Positions 1 through 8,820 of a stretch of DNA of 64,000 nucleotides are shown one piece after another. Source of the DNA: an uncultured Eubacteriales bacterium (GTDB taxonomy: Bacteria; Bacillota; Clostridia; Christensenellales; UBA1242). The position numbers and the translations under genes are program-made. Where the stretch lies: positions 49,624-113,623 of the forward strand of contig CAPRTS010000003.1 of NCBI GenBank assembly GCA_948695535.1, written 5' to 3'. How positions within the stretch are numbered: position 1 is the first letter of the stretch; the number at the start of each line of letters is the position of its first letter. The notes under the pieces were generated by a model, which was given only the letters and a program-made list of their open reading frames with translations, was not told the origin of the DNA and searched no databases.

Positions 1-1
1 T

Positions 2-601
2 TATTGTTATCCCGAACTCTTGACCGACGAATTACTGAACGAAATAGCCGGTAACGACAAAATTGTAAAGTACTTAGATATTCCGTTTCAACATTGTAAC
101 CCGCGCATTTTACGTTTGATGCATCGCCATGGTGACCCCGTCAGTTACACGGCTTTGATTCAAAAAATTCGTAACCTAATGCCGACGGTAACCTTGCGGG
201 CGACGATGATGGTGGGTTTCCCGACCGAAACTGATGTCGAGTTTGCCGAGTTAGTGGCTTTCTTAAAAGCCGTTAAATTGGACTACGTTGGTTTCTTTGC
301 TTATTCGCGGGAAAAGGGTACGGCCGCCTACGCGTTGCCACAAGTGCCAGCCAAGGTGAAACGACAACGCCTGCGTACAGTGACTGCTGTACAACAACAA
401 ATCTTAGATGCGCGCCAAGTTGCCCGTTGCGGTGAACGGGTGCGCGTGGTTTGTGACGCCGTGGTGGACGGGATAGCGCGTTGTCGCACTTTTGGACAAA
501 GTCCGGATGTTGATCCTTGTATTTTTGTAACCGGTGACTTGGTAATTGGTCAAGAATATGATATTGTGTTAATAGGAGCCGGTAATGGAAAACTTATTTG
601 A
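2..601 (+). CDS. rimO: RimO, ribosomal protein S12 methylthiotransferase (5' end outside window)
   Basis: This is the C-terminal 199 codons of a radical-SAM methylthiotransferase, an enzyme that adds a methylthio group to an aspartate of ribosomal protein S12. The reading frame is open to the left window edge (codons for YCYPELL precede the first TTG), so the gene is cut by the window and not naturally truncated. Visible landmarks are YLDIPFQH near the left end, MMVGFPTE in the SAM barrel, and FAYSREKGT followed by a C-terminal TRAM-like domain ending in VTGDLVIGQEYDIVLI. These match RimO better than MiaB. The CxxxCxxC iron-sulfur motif would lie upstream. It overlaps rarA by 17 nt, which suggests co-transcription. 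Confidence 0.85.
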   Translation, partial: YCYPELLTDELLNEIAGNDKIVKYLDIPFQHCNPRILRLMHRHGDPVSYTALIQKIRNLMPTVTLRATMMVGFPTETDVEFAELVAFLKAVKLDYVGFFAYSREKGTAAYALPQVPAKVKRQRLRTVTAVQQQILDARQVARCGERVRVVCDAVVDGIARCRTFGQSPDVDPCIFVTGDLVIGQEYDIVLIGAGNGKLI

Positions 602-1808
602 AAATCTACACCAAGCCAGCAAACCCTTAGCGGAACGTATGCGCCCGCAAGTATTAAGCGAGTTTGTTGGGCAACAACACTTGCTGGCAAAAGGTAAGTT
701 ATTACGGCGTTTGATTGAGGCGGGACGCGTGCCCAGTGTTATTTTCTATGGTGCTCCGGGCACGGGCAAGACGACTTTGGCACGCATTATTGCCGACAGC
801 AGTAACGCCAATTTTGTTAAACTTAACGCGGTAGCTACCGGTGTGGCCGAGGTTAAAAATGTAATTGAACAAGCCAAACACGATTTTGAATTATACGGCA
901 AGAAAACTTACTTGTTGTTGGATGAATGTCACCGTTGGAACAAAGCCCAAAGTGATTCGTTATTGGGGGCGTTGGAAGAAGGCTATTTGTTATTGGTTGG
1001 TTGCACGACGGAAAATCCCAGTTACAGTATGACGCGGGCGATTGTTTCGCGCTGTTCCGTGTTTGAATTCAAACGACTAAGCGAAGGCGAAATTAAAACC
1101 ATTTTGCAACGCGCAATTAAAAGTTCACAAGGTTTAGCAACGTATAATTTGCAACTTGATGCTGACGCGTTAACTTATTTCGCTACGGCGTGCGGTGGCG
1201 ACGTGCGCAGTGCTTTGAATGGTTTAGAATTATGTGCGGTTACCAGTCACCCGAATGCTGATGGGCAAATTATGGTTAACAAAGCCGTGGCGGCGGAGTG
1301 CTTGCAAAAAAAAGCCTTGAATTTAGATGAAGATGTTTATTATCACATTTTAAGTGCCTTTTGTAAAAGCCTGCGAGGTAGTGATGTTACAGCAGCTTTG
1401 TATTATGCTAACCGCTTGATTGCCGCCGGTATTGAACCGCAAATTTTAGCACGGCGCACGATAGCTCATGCCAGTGAAGACGTGGGGTTGGCGGATCCGC
1501 AGGCTTTGGTACAGGCTAACGCTGCTTTATACGCGCTGGATAATCTAGGTATGCCCGAAGGTAACTTAGCGTTGACGCAAGCCATCATTTACGTATGTCA
1601 AGCACCAAAAGACAACCGTGTGGTAGTGGCCATGAACGCAGCTCAAAATGATGCCGTTAACCACCCCGATGATCGGGTGCCTGACTACCTAAAAAATCAC
1701 ACTGCCGCCAGTAAAAATTATAAATACCCACATGATTTTGGTGGTTATGTCGAGCAACAATATTTACCCGACAGTTTGGTGGGACGTAATTATTTCCCGA
1801 CCAAGTAA
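585..1808 (+). CDS. rarA: RarA/MgsA, replication-associated recombination AAA+ ATPase
   Basis: A 407-residue AAA+ ATPase of the clamp-loader-like RarA (MgsA) family, which acts at stalled replication forks and in recombination. The N-terminus reads ERMRPQVLSEFVGQQHLL, the family signature. Walker A is GAPGTGKTT (about residues 56-64). Walker B is LLLDECHRWNKAQ, with DECH in place of the commoner DEIH. An arginine-finger region (SRC), the sensor region and the C-terminal tetramerisation domain ending in GGYVEQQYLP follow. Length is normal. The ATG is preceded by AGGAG and overlaps rimO, so the two genes look translationally coupled. Confidence 0.93.
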   Translation: MENLFENLHQASKPLAERMRPQVLSEFVGQQHLLAKGKLLRRLIEAGRVPSVIFYGAPGTGKTTLARIIADSSNANFVKLNAVATGVAEVKNVIEQAKHDFELYGKKTYLLLDECHRWNKAQSDSLLGALEEGYLLLVGCTTENPSYSMTRAIVSRCSVFEFKRLSEGEIKTILQRAIKSSQGLATYNLQLDADALTYFATACGGDVRSALNGLELCAVTSHPNADGQIMVNKAVAAECLQKKALNLDEDVYYHILSAFCKSLRGSDVTAALYYANRLIAAGIEPQILARRTIAHASEDVGLADPQALVQANAALYALDNLGMPEGNLALTQAIIYVCQAPKDNRVVVAMNAAQNDAVNHPDDRVPDYLKNHTAASKNYKYPHDFGGYVEQQYLPDSLVGRNYFPTK

Positions 1809-1931
1809 CCAGGGAGTAGTGCAATAGTGTTATGGTGGGTAAGTAACTTCTGAGTAAAAACTGATTGTCTAAAATGTTGTGATTGATATATACTAATGTT
1901 GACTATGGGGGGAACACCAAAGAAGGTAGCA

Positions 1932-4900
1932 ATGTTGCGAGCATTGTGGCTCTGCTTGGCAGTGTTTTTTTCCCTGTTAGCTGTAACCGCAACCAGCAAC
2001 TTATTGGGTACTGTCGCTCGTGAAGAGCGTGGGGGGACATTGGAACCCAGTAATAACGTATATGAAGATCCGGACTTATACACCGAATGGATTAACTTAG
2101 TTTCGGGTGAAGAATATGGGTTTTCGAACCATCCGTTTGGCACCAAAACAATTTACATTATGGACGAAGGCGAGTTAGCCAATCTTAATCGCGCTTTAAC
2201 CATGAACGTCAACGATTACTCGGGGTATACATTTATTTTAGCAAGCGACCTTGATATGTCGAAAAAATATCCTTCCAGTGAAAGTAAAGAACCAGTCCCT
2301 GCCGTATGGACACCAATTAACACCACGCCGGGAACTAACACCGGAATTATTTTTGATGGTAATGGGAAGAAAATCAGTAACTTGTTAATGATTATGAATG
2401 ACGACGAAACTGTAACTGACGGAGTTAGGGCAAACAATGGTTTCGGTTTCTTTGGTAATTTAACGGGCTGCACGGTACGCAATGTAACGTTTGAAAATCC
2501 GGTCATTAAATATACATATGTTGGGGACAGCAAAACCTCAACTGACCCAGAACGTCCTACTGCTCCCGTGCCAGTGGGAATTGGTGTGGTCGCGGGAATC
2601 GCGGAAAATGCTTACGTGAACAAGGTGAATATTGTTAACCCACAAATAACGGTGACAACCAATAATGCTAATGGTCACAGTCTTTACGTGGGTGGTGTGG
2701 TTGGCAAAATGGTTTACGACGCTTATGATGCGACGCCGTTGTTGCAAAGCGTAACCAACCCTGATGACCCTACTGACGTTGAGCACCGTTGGGGGGTTGA
2801 CACGGTGACGGTAACTGCGGGCGAAGGTACTAAATTTGACGTAACGGTGACCCCGGGGTCAGAGACTTATAATCAAACTTACGGTATGGCAACCTTTGGT
2901 TATATTGGTGGAGTAGTCGGTTACAACAATTCGGCCAAGGTTATTAACAGCAAGGTGCAAGGGCTAAATATTAATCCGCAAATTCCGGAAAATGCTTTCG
3001 GTAATTATTACGTTGGTGGGTTGGCCGGTTTCTCTATGCTGCGTGTTAAAACCTTAAACGATGTGGTCTTGGCCGGGGTAATTAACAACGTAATTATCGA
3101 CAGCACGGTCACCAGCGGTAATGTTAACACTGATAGTATTGCTAGGACTGTTTATTCCGTGCATTCGGGGGCTTTGGTTGGTCAAATTTATGATAGTTGG
3201 GTGTACAATAATATCGCCATTAACGATGACAAATCTTTGCCGCTGTATGGCTCGTTTTGGAATCGTAAGTATAATATTTTTTATGACTCTTGTTTGGGTT
3301 ACTTCGATTATGAAAGGCTTTTAGGTAGTGATTATTTCTTGATCGGTGAAGAAACTGTGCTGGCGGGGGAAACTGTTACAACGCTTGATTTTAGTCGGTG
3401 TAAACCACAGTTGTATGGTTATTATTGGGTGTGTCGTCATCACACAGTAAAAGACGATAAAGTTATTTTCCCTTATCTAAGTGACAATTCTGAAAACGAA
3501 AATTTTGAACTTTACGCCAACCAGTATAACTTTCAAATGACTAAGCAGGAATTTGCAACTTTCAAAAACGGGGCAGTGTTTGGCAAGTTTGCTGATTTTG
3601 AAAATAAGGACGGAAATTTCTTCGAAATCGGTAAACAAAGAGTGTTGTACGAAGCTCCTTACCGCGGTACGGCAGAACCCGGTAAGGGGGACTATAACGA
3701 CCAAACAAGAATACGAAAAGCGGTTAACGAATTGCGAGTATGGAAAGTGGATGAGAACGGCGAACCCGGATTTGGCGATAATTTGGGTTACGATTACGAT
3801 GTTGTTTTTCATGCCAATGGCGAGAATATGAAACACGACTTTGGCGATGCGGGGCGTGCCAATGCCGGGTGGGTGCAAAAGGGCGAATATGAATACATGG
3901 ATACAATTTTGACCCAAAAAATTAAAAAATATAAGTATAAAGAAAAAATTGAATCTTTAACTGGCCAAGAAATGCCGACTTGCGAAGGTTGGAAATTTGA
4001 TGGTTGGTATGCTGATGCCGATTGCCAAGATCGTGACGAAAGTGAGCAGTTTAATTTTGCTACTGCCGAGATGAAAGGAAGCACCATTAATCTTTATGCG
4101 AAGTGGGTAGTTAAAACGTACGATGTGGAATATTACCTAGACGAAAATGATGCGGAGCCTTATCGTGTTGACCACGGAGTTGTTTATGGCAGTTATATAA
4201 TGAAACCGGCCGATCCTGAATTACCAGCAACTGAACAGTTTTTAGGTAAGTCGTTTGCTGGCTATTGGTATTACTTAGAAGCTTATTACGAATACGATGA
4301 AAATGGAAACCCAGTGGGGGAACCGGAGTACCGCGAAGCTGGTGAATGGGTGTTTGATAATGTTGAGAATTACAGCCCGATGCCGGGACAAGTCTTGAAA
4401 TTATACGCAGGTATTCAAGACGATTTCGTAATCTTACGGGAAGTGATGGAATCAACGGAGGTTCAATTTGCGTTAACTCACCAAGATTGTTATACTGCGG
4501 ATAGTTTCAAAATTTTTCAAACCGCTTATGATAACGGGCGGGCTGTTATGGAAGCGTCAAGCAATTTACCGGATGACCAAACAGTTAGTCAAGTTGTTGC
4601 TACCATACGGGACACCTTGGCAGCCTTAGTCGTTAACATTGAAGCTTTTAAGGCCTTGCCACCTTTTGACGAAAACGTTGACCAAAATCGTTATCCATTC
4701 TTGTATCAAGATTACGATGCTGCGAGTCCCGATTTTCACCCTTATCGTGACTATACTGATGCTAAACGTGCAGCCTTGAATTATTTGAATGTGGAAATTG
4801 CCAATCCGGATATGTTGCATAATGTGGAACGCTACTTATATATCCGCGATACTTTGCTGAGTAAATACAATAATTTGGCGTTTAACCCTAATCCTAATTT

Positions 4901-5348
4901 GGGAATGAATACAGAATTGGTTAACGCCGTCAAGCAGGGTTATACACAAATTATGCAAACGATTGATGACATAAACCCTGATGATTATACAAAACAAAGT
5001 TGGGATAATGTTAACTTTAACTTGGTAATTGACGATTTTAAAAAAACTTTCAAAAGTGATTACCAAAATCCCTATATTGCTGATATGAAAAAGGCGATCG
5101 ATAATTACCATGCAGCCAAGGCACAGTTGGTACGTAACCAAGGTAATACTGACGTGCCTAATGCAACAGTAGGTAAAAAATCGGGAGTTGCTTCGCAAAT
5201 AATAATTGGCGTAATGGTTTTCTTACTGGCGATTGGCGGTGTCAGTGGTTACATTGGCTTTGATCTATACATGAACAAGAAGGTTAAACCCAAAAAAGAA
5301 CAAGCCGAAAAGGCTGAACGTGCGGCCGCCGATGATACTTACATCTAA
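1932..5348 (+). CDS. Large membrane-anchored surface protein with InlB-type B repeat
   Basis: An exported protein of about 1138 residues with no assignable enzymatic function. From ATG 1932 it begins MLRALWLCLAVFFSLLAV, a hydrophobic signal. This start is chosen over ATG 1896 and ATG 1905 because GAAGG lies 5 nt upstream of it and nothing similar precedes the others. The first half holds GLUG-like or beta-helix-like segments (repeated VGGVVG, IGGVVGY, VGGLAGF). Around residues 650-760 it has a Listeria-Bacteroides InlB-type B-repeat unit (WKFDGWYADADC, INLYAKWVV). A helical segment leads to a C-terminal membrane helix (IIIGVMVFLLAIGG) and a Lys/Glu-rich cytoplasmic tail. There is no LPXTG motif, so the anchor is the C-terminal helix. 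A possible promoter is TTGTCT 1865-1870 with TATACT 1889-1894. Confidence 0.75.
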   Translation: MLRALWLCLAVFFSLLAVTATSNLLGTVAREERGGTLEPSNNVYEDPDLYTEWINLVSGEEYGFSNHPFGTKTIYIMDEGELANLNRALTMNVNDYSGYTFILASDLDMSKKYPSSESKEPVPAVWTPINTTPGTNTGIIFDGNGKKISNLLMIMNDDETVTDGVRANNGFGFFGNLTGCTVRNVTFENPVIKYTYVGDSKTSTDPERPTAPVPVGIGVVAGIAENAYVNKVNIVNPQITVTTNNANGHSLYVGGVVGKMVYDAYDATPLLQSVTNPDDPTDVEHRWGVDTVTVTAGEGTKFDVTVTPGSETYNQTYGMATFGYIGGVVGYNNSAKVINSKVQGLNINPQIPENAFGNYYVGGLAGFSMLRVKTLNDVVLAGVINNVIIDSTVTSGNVNTDSIARTVYSVHSGALVGQIYDSWVYNNIAINDDKSLPLYGSFWNRKYNIFYDSCLGYFDYERLLGSDYFLIGEETVLAGETVTTLDFSRCKPQLYGYYWVCRHHTVKDDKVIFPYLSDNSENENFELYANQYNFQMTKQEFATFKNGAVFGKFADFENKDGNFFEIGKQRVLYEAPYRGTAEPGKGDYNDQTRIRKAVNELRVWKVDENGEPGFGDNLGYDYDVVFHANGENMKHDFGDAGRANAGWVQKGEYEYMDTILTQKIKKYKYKEKIESLTGQEMPTCEGWKFDGWYADADCQDRDESEQFNFATAEMKGSTINLYAKWVVKTYDVEYYLDENDAEPYRVDHGVVYGSYIMKPADPELPATEQFLGKSFAGYWYYLEAYYEYDENGNPVGEPEYREAGEWVFDNVENYSPMPGQVLKLYAGIQDDFVILREVMESTEVQFALTHQDCYTADSFKIFQTAYDNGRAVMEASSNLPDDQTVSQVVATIRDTLAALVVNIEAFKALPPFDENVDQNRYPFLYQDYDAASPDFHPYRDYTDAKRAALNYLNVEIANPDMLHNVERYLYIRDTLLSKYNNLAFNPNPNLGMNTELVNAVKQGYTQIMQTIDDINPDDYTKQSWDNVNFNLVIDDFKKTFKSDYQNPYIADMKKAIDNYHAAKAQLVRNQGNTDVPNATVGKKSGVASQIIIGVMVFLLAIGGVSGYIGFDLYMNKKVKPKKEQAEKAERAAADDTYI

Positions 5349-5359
5349 AAAAAATGTGC

Positions 5360-5388
5360 TTTACAAATTAAATTAAATATAGTATTAT
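5360..5388 (+). promoter_or_regulatory. Promoter of the infA-rplQ ribosomal operon
   Basis: TTTACA (5360-5365), a 17-nt spacer and TATTAT (5383-5388) lie in the AT-rich gap between the surface protein and infA. They leave a leader of roughly 35 nt that contains the strong AGGAGGGG ribosome site at 5417-5424. Confidence 0.55.
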
Positions 5389-5429
5389 AACAAATATTGT
5401 AGGTTCGCCTGCTGGTAGGAGGGGTGTTT

Positions 5430-5678
5430 TTGAGTAAAGATGACGCGATTGAAGTAGAAGGCAAGGTAATTGAAGTGATGCGTAATGCTAAATTCAAGGT
5501 AATGCTGGCTAATGGTCATGTGATTATGGCGTACTTATCGGGAAAACTTTACAAAAACAACATTAAGATCTTGGAGGGTGATATGGTGAAATTGGAAATT
5601 TCGCCTTATGACCTGAGCAATGGTCGTATTACCTGGCGGAGCAAGGCCTCGGTAGAAAACGGAGGAAATGGACAATGA
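5430..5678 (+). CDS. infA: Translation initiation factor IF-1
   Basis: A small OB-fold protein of 82 residues that binds the 30S A site during initiation. It starts at TTG 5430 and reads MSKDDAIEVEGKVIEVM, the usual IF-1 opening. The AGGAGGGG at 5417-5424 sits 5 nt upstream of that TTG. The alternative GTG at 5424 lies inside the ribosome site and is therefore rejected. The body keeps GHVIMAYLSGKLYKNNIKI, LEGDMVKLEISPYDLSNGRITWR. A short Gly/Asn-rich tail follows. Its stop overlaps the rpmJ start by 4 nt (ATGA). It heads the ribosomal block; secY, adk and map, which usually precede it, are absent here. Confidence 0.95.
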   Translation: MSKDDAIEVEGKVIEVMRNAKFKVMLANGHVIMAYLSGKLYKNNIKILEGDMVKLEISPYDLSNGRITWRSKASVENGGNGQ

Positions 5679-5809
5679 AAGTAAGAAGCGGTGTAAAACC
5701 TATGTGCAACAAATGCAAGGTTATTAAACGCGACGGTACTGTACGGGTAATTTGCGAAAATCCTAAGCACAAGCAACGACAACCCCGACCGTCCAAATCG
5801 CCCCGATAA
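5675..5809 (+). CDS. rpmJ: 50S ribosomal protein L36
   Basis: A 44-residue protein with the full L36 pattern: MKVRSGVKPMCNKCK, then VICENPKHKQRQ. Cysteines 11, 14 and 27 and the histidine of NPKH form the zinc knuckle, so this is the zinc-binding (C+) form. The usual L36 ends just after HKQRQ; this one carries about eight extra residues (PRPSKSPR). The ATG overlaps the infA stop, and GGAGG lies at 5661-5665. A stem-loop follows the gene before rpsM. Confidence 0.95.
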   Translation: MKVRSGVKPMCNKCKVIKRDGTVRVICENPKHKQRQPRPSKSPR

Positions 5810-5819
5810 GGCAAATTTT

Positions 5820-5855
5820 CACGCGTTCCTCGCGGCTATTGGGAAGGCGTGTTTT
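5820..5855 (+). terminator. Stem-loop with short U run between rpmJ and rpsM (possible attenuator)
   Basis: CACGC (5820-5824) pairs with GCGTG (5847-5851), and TTCC (5826-5829) pairs with GGAA (5842-5845). TTTT follows at 5852-5855. It looks like a weak intrinsic terminator inside the operon. It could lower downstream expression or be a processing or autoregulatory element. Confidence 0.45.
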
Positions 5856-5885
5856 ATAGATTAAAAAAAAGAAGAGGAGAAAATA

Positions 5886-6257
5886 ATGGCAAGAATTAGT
5901 GGTGTGGATATACCCAAAGACAAATGCATTAAGTATGCTTTGACGTATATCTATGGCATTGGCGAAAAAACGGCCGACAAAATTTGTGCGGTCTGCAAGG
6001 TTGACCCGGCAGTACGTACCAAAGATGTCCCCGAAGCCAAAATTAACGAGATTAGAACTTATATTGATAAGAACATTAAAACCGAAGGCGATTTGCGTCG
6101 TGAAGTATCTTTGGATATTAAACGCTTAACCGAAATTGGTTGCTATCGCGGCATTCGTCATCGTAAGGGATTACCCGTTCGCGGGCAATCGACCAAACAA
6201 AACGCGCGCACTCGTAAAGGTCCCAAGAAAATGGTTATCAGGACCAAGTCGGCGTAA
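5886..6257 (+). CDS. rpsM: 30S ribosomal protein S13
   Basis: A 123-residue protein of the 30S head that contacts the P-site tRNA and S19. It opens MARISGVDIPKDK and has the helix-hairpin-helix YIYGIGEKTADKIC. The conserved CYRGIRHRKGLPVRGQ and the basic tail TKQNARTRKGPKKM follow. Length is normal. The ATG follows GAGGAG in the upstream AT-rich leader. It is followed after 18 nt by rpsK. Confidence 0.97.
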   Translation: MARISGVDIPKDKCIKYALTYIYGIGEKTADKICAVCKVDPAVRTKDVPEAKINEIRTYIDKNIKTEGDLRREVSLDIKRLTEIGCYRGIRHRKGLPVRGQSTKQNARTRKGPKKMVIRTKSA

Positions 6258-6275
6258 GGAATTAGGAGGATATAA

Positions 6276-6692
6276 ATGGCAGAAGCAAAATCAAATGCAC
6301 CGATGAAAAAAAAGCCAACCACCAGGCGTAAACAGAAAAAAACGCTGTCCGCTAAGGGGAAGGCTTACATCAATTCTTCATTTAATAACACAATTGTTAC
6401 GTTGACTGACGAAAAGGGCAACGTTATTAACTGGGCTAGTGCGGGGGCTGCCGGCTTTAAGGGCAGTCGTAAATCTACCCCCTTTGCGGCACAAACTACG
6501 GCGGAAAAAGCAGCTGCTGCCGCCAAAGATTTAGGTTTATTAAAGGTCGATGTCTTTGTTAAAGGACCGGGGGCTGGTCGCGAAAACGCGATTCGTGCTT
6601 TGAATACAGCCGGGTTGGAGGTGTTGTCGATTACTGATACGTCACCAGTGGCACATAATGGTTGCCGTCCGCCCAAAAGAAGGAGGAAATAA
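6276..6692 (+). CDS. rpsK: 30S ribosomal protein S11
   Basis: A 138-residue protein of the 30S platform near the mRNA exit. A basic N-terminal extension (about 24 residues, MKKKPTTRRKQKK) precedes the core. The core contains INSSFNNTIVTLTD, GNVINWASAGAAGFKGSRKSTP, and the C-terminal SITDTSPVAHNGCRPPKRRRK. AGGAGG lies at 6265-6270. The stop codon sits inside the rpsD ribosome-binding region. Confidence 0.97.
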   Translation: MAEAKSNAPMKKKPTTRRKQKKTLSAKGKAYINSSFNNTIVTLTDEKGNVINWASAGAAGFKGSRKSTPFAAQTTAEKAAAAAKDLGLLKVDVFVKGPGAGRENAIRALNTAGLEVLSITDTSPVAHNGCRPPKRRRK

Positions 6693-6694
6693 TG

Positions 6695-7315
6695 ATGGCC
6701 AGATATATTGGTCCCGATTGCCGACTTTGCCGTCGCGAGGGTTGCAAGTTGTTTTTGAAAGGCGAACGTTGTTTGTCGGCAAAATGTGCTATGGAAAAGC
6801 GTCCCGTTGTGCCGGGGCAACATGGTTTAGCACGCAAAAAGGAAAAAGAATACGGTACACAGTTGCGTGAAAAGCAAAAAGTTAAACGAGCTTACGGTTT
6901 GCAAGAAAAACAATTCCACGAATTGTACGTAAAAGCGGCTAACGCCAAGGGACGTACAGGTGATAATTTGTTAACCTATTTGGAACGTCGCTTGGATAAC
7001 GTGGTCTATCGCATGGGAATTGCTGACAGTCGCAGTGAATCCCGTCAATTAGTTACGCATGGTCACATTACCGTTAATGGTAAAGATGTTAACATTCCGT
7101 CTTACTTGGTAGATAAAGGTGACATTATTGCGATTAAAGAAACCAAAAAAGATTTGGAAATTTTCAAAGTCTTGAAAGACCAAAAGATGAGTTTACCAAA
7201 ATGGTTGGAATTTTCGGGGGCGAAATTAACCGGTAAGGTTCTTGAATTACCAACTCGCGAAGATATCGATTTGAATATTCAAGAGAACTTAATTATCGAG
7301 TTGTATTCGAAATAA
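6695..7315 (+). CDS. rpsD: 30S ribosomal protein S4
   Basis: A 206-residue primary 16S rRNA binder. Two adjacent ATGs occur at 6692 and 6695. The second gives the usual opening MARYIGPDCRLCRR and lies 8 nt after AGGAGG (6681-6686), so it is preferred. Cysteines in DCRLCRREGCK and ERCLSAKC mark the zinc-binding (C+) form of S4. The S4 RNA-binding domain is seen from RRLDNVVYRMG to HGHITVNGK. It lies between rpsK and rpoA, the normal order. Confidence 0.96.
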   Translation: MARYIGPDCRLCRREGCKLFLKGERCLSAKCAMEKRPVVPGQHGLARKKEKEYGTQLREKQKVKRAYGLQEKQFHELYVKAANAKGRTGDNLLTYLERRLDNVVYRMGIADSRSESRQLVTHGHITVNGKDVNIPSYLVDKGDIIAIKETKKDLEIFKVLKDQKMSLPKWLEFSGAKLTGKVLELPTREDIDLNIQENLIIELYSK

Positions 7316-7342
7316 AAAGTGAAATAAAGGGAGAAAACAATT

Positions 7343-8311
7343 ATGTTAAAGATGGAATTAACAAAACCAAAAATCACGATTACCGAGAGTACAGGTGCTA
7401 AAAGTGCACGTTTCGTCATCGAACCGTTAGAACGTAGTTACGGTACTACGTTAGGTAATATGATTCGTCGCGTTGCTTTGGGTAATTTGCCGGGAACAGC
7501 GGTGACAGCAATCCGAATCGCGGGGGTAAACAACGAATTTTCAACCGTTAAAGGTGTGGTTGAAGATGTCACCGATATTGTTTTGAACGTCAAGAGTTTG
7601 ATCTTGAAAGCCTTGACCGATGACATGGAATATACGACGACAATGCACATCAACAAAAAAACGGCTGGCCCAATTTATGCCAAAGACATCGAACACGACA
7701 GTTTAATTGAAGTTTGCAACCCTGATTTAGTGATTGCTACCTTGGATAGTAATGTTGAATTCAAAATGGAATTGTCAGTTGCTCGTGGACGTGGTTATGT
7801 AGTGGCTAAGGATCAGAAAGGTGCGCACGACAGTATTGGTTACATCGCCGTTGACAGTTTGTACAGCCCAGTAGTTAAATGTAACTATTTTGTTGAGCCC
7901 AGTCGGGTTGGTGGCGATATGAACTATGATAAATTAACTATTGAATTAACCACTAACGGCAGTGCCGAAGCAAAAGAAGTAGTTGCTTTGGCGGCTAAAT
8001 TAGTTCAAGACCATTTGAACTTAATGATCAACATGGTGGCGGGTATGGCCGACCACAATACTTTCGTGGAAAGTAAAGAAGAAACCGTGGAAAAGATTTT
8101 TGAAACCAGCATCGAAGATATGGAATTATCGCCACGAAGTGCTAACTGCTTGAACCGCGCTAACATTAAAACGATTCGCGATTTAACCAGCAAAACCAAG
8201 GAAGATATGTTGCGGGTACGTAACTTAGGCTCCAAGAGTTTGGATGAAATTATTTCTAAGTTGGCAAGTTTGGGCTTGTCATTACGTGCCGAAGAGGAGG
8301 GGAACTTTTAA
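7343..8311 (+). CDS. rpoA: RNA polymerase alpha subunit
   Basis: A 322-residue subunit. The N-terminal domain (residues 1 to about 230) dimerises and carries beta and beta-prime; it includes FVIEPLERSYGTTLGNMIRR. A linker leads to the C-terminal DNA- and activator-binding domain, with ELSPRSANCLNRANIKTI and VRNLGSKSLDEII. GGGAG precedes the ATG. The stop (TAA) overlaps the rplQ ATG by one base. Confidence 0.97.
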   Translation: MLKMELTKPKITITESTGAKSARFVIEPLERSYGTTLGNMIRRVALGNLPGTAVTAIRIAGVNNEFSTVKGVVEDVTDIVLNVKSLILKALTDDMEYTTTMHINKKTAGPIYAKDIEHDSLIEVCNPDLVIATLDSNVEFKMELSVARGRGYVVAKDQKGAHDSIGYIAVDSLYSPVVKCNYFVEPSRVGGDMNYDKLTIELTTNGSAEAKEVVALAAKLVQDHLNLMINMVAGMADHNTFVESKEETVEKIFETSIEDMELSPRSANCLNRANIKTIRDLTSKTKEDMLRVRNLGSKSLDEIISKLASLGLSLRAEEEGNF

Positions 8312-8820
8312 TGAAACCGAAGAAATTAGGACGAGAAACCGCCCAGCATATGGCGATTTTGCGTAGCCAAGTTTCAACGTTGTTTTGGACAGGACGCGTA
8401 GAAACTACTTTGGCCCGTGCCAAGGCTACTGCTTCATTAGCGGAAAAATATCTGACCTTAGCAATCAACACTTATGCGGATACTAAAACCGTAGAAAAAG
8501 ATTTTACCAACGACAAAGGTGTTAAGAGTAAACGCAAAGTGTTAGTCGATGGCCCCAAGAAATTGGCTGCACGTCGTAAATTGATGGGCTTGGTTTATGA
8601 TTTGCAAGAAATTCGTAATAAAGACGAAAGCAAAAAAAGTTTTGAAAAACGTACACAAAACATCAATCATCCCATTATTGAAAAAGTTTTTAACGAGTTA
8701 GCACCTAAGTACGCTAAACGTATTAAAGAAGTTGGTACCGCAGGTGGCTACACACGGGTTTTAAAATTAGGTGTACGCAAAGGTGACGATGCCATGCGCG
8801 CGATGGTCGAATTAGTTTAG
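8311..8820 (+). CDS. rplQ: 50S ribosomal protein L17 with an internal insertion
   Basis: L17 lines the peptide exit tunnel. The opening KLGRETAQHMAILRSQV and the ending GGYTRVLKLGVRKGDDAMRAMVELV are typical. At 169 residues it is about 50 longer than the common bacterial form. The extra sequence is a Lys-rich stretch in the middle (about residues 55-110, from TVEKDFTNDKG to FEKRTQNINHP). It closes the ribosomal operon. Its stop overlaps the convergent veg stop by 4 bases. Confidence 0.93.
   Translation: MKPKKLGRETAQHMAILRSQVSTLFWTGRVETTLARAKATASLAEKYLTLAINTYADTKTVEKDFTNDKGVKSKRKVLVDGPKKLAARRKLMGLVYDLQEIRNKDESKKSFEKRTQNINHPIIEKVFNELAPKYAKRIKEVGTAGGYTRVLKLGVRKGDDAMRAMVELV

Noticed and set aside
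20..22. TTG 20 as the start of the first gene
   Set aside because: The frame is open to the window edge and the upstream codons fit RimO, so the gene simply begins outside the window.
1896..1931. Upstream ATG 1896 as start of the surface protein
   Set aside because: It lies one base after a -10-like TATACT and has no ribosome site; ATG 1932 has GAAGG at proper spacing.
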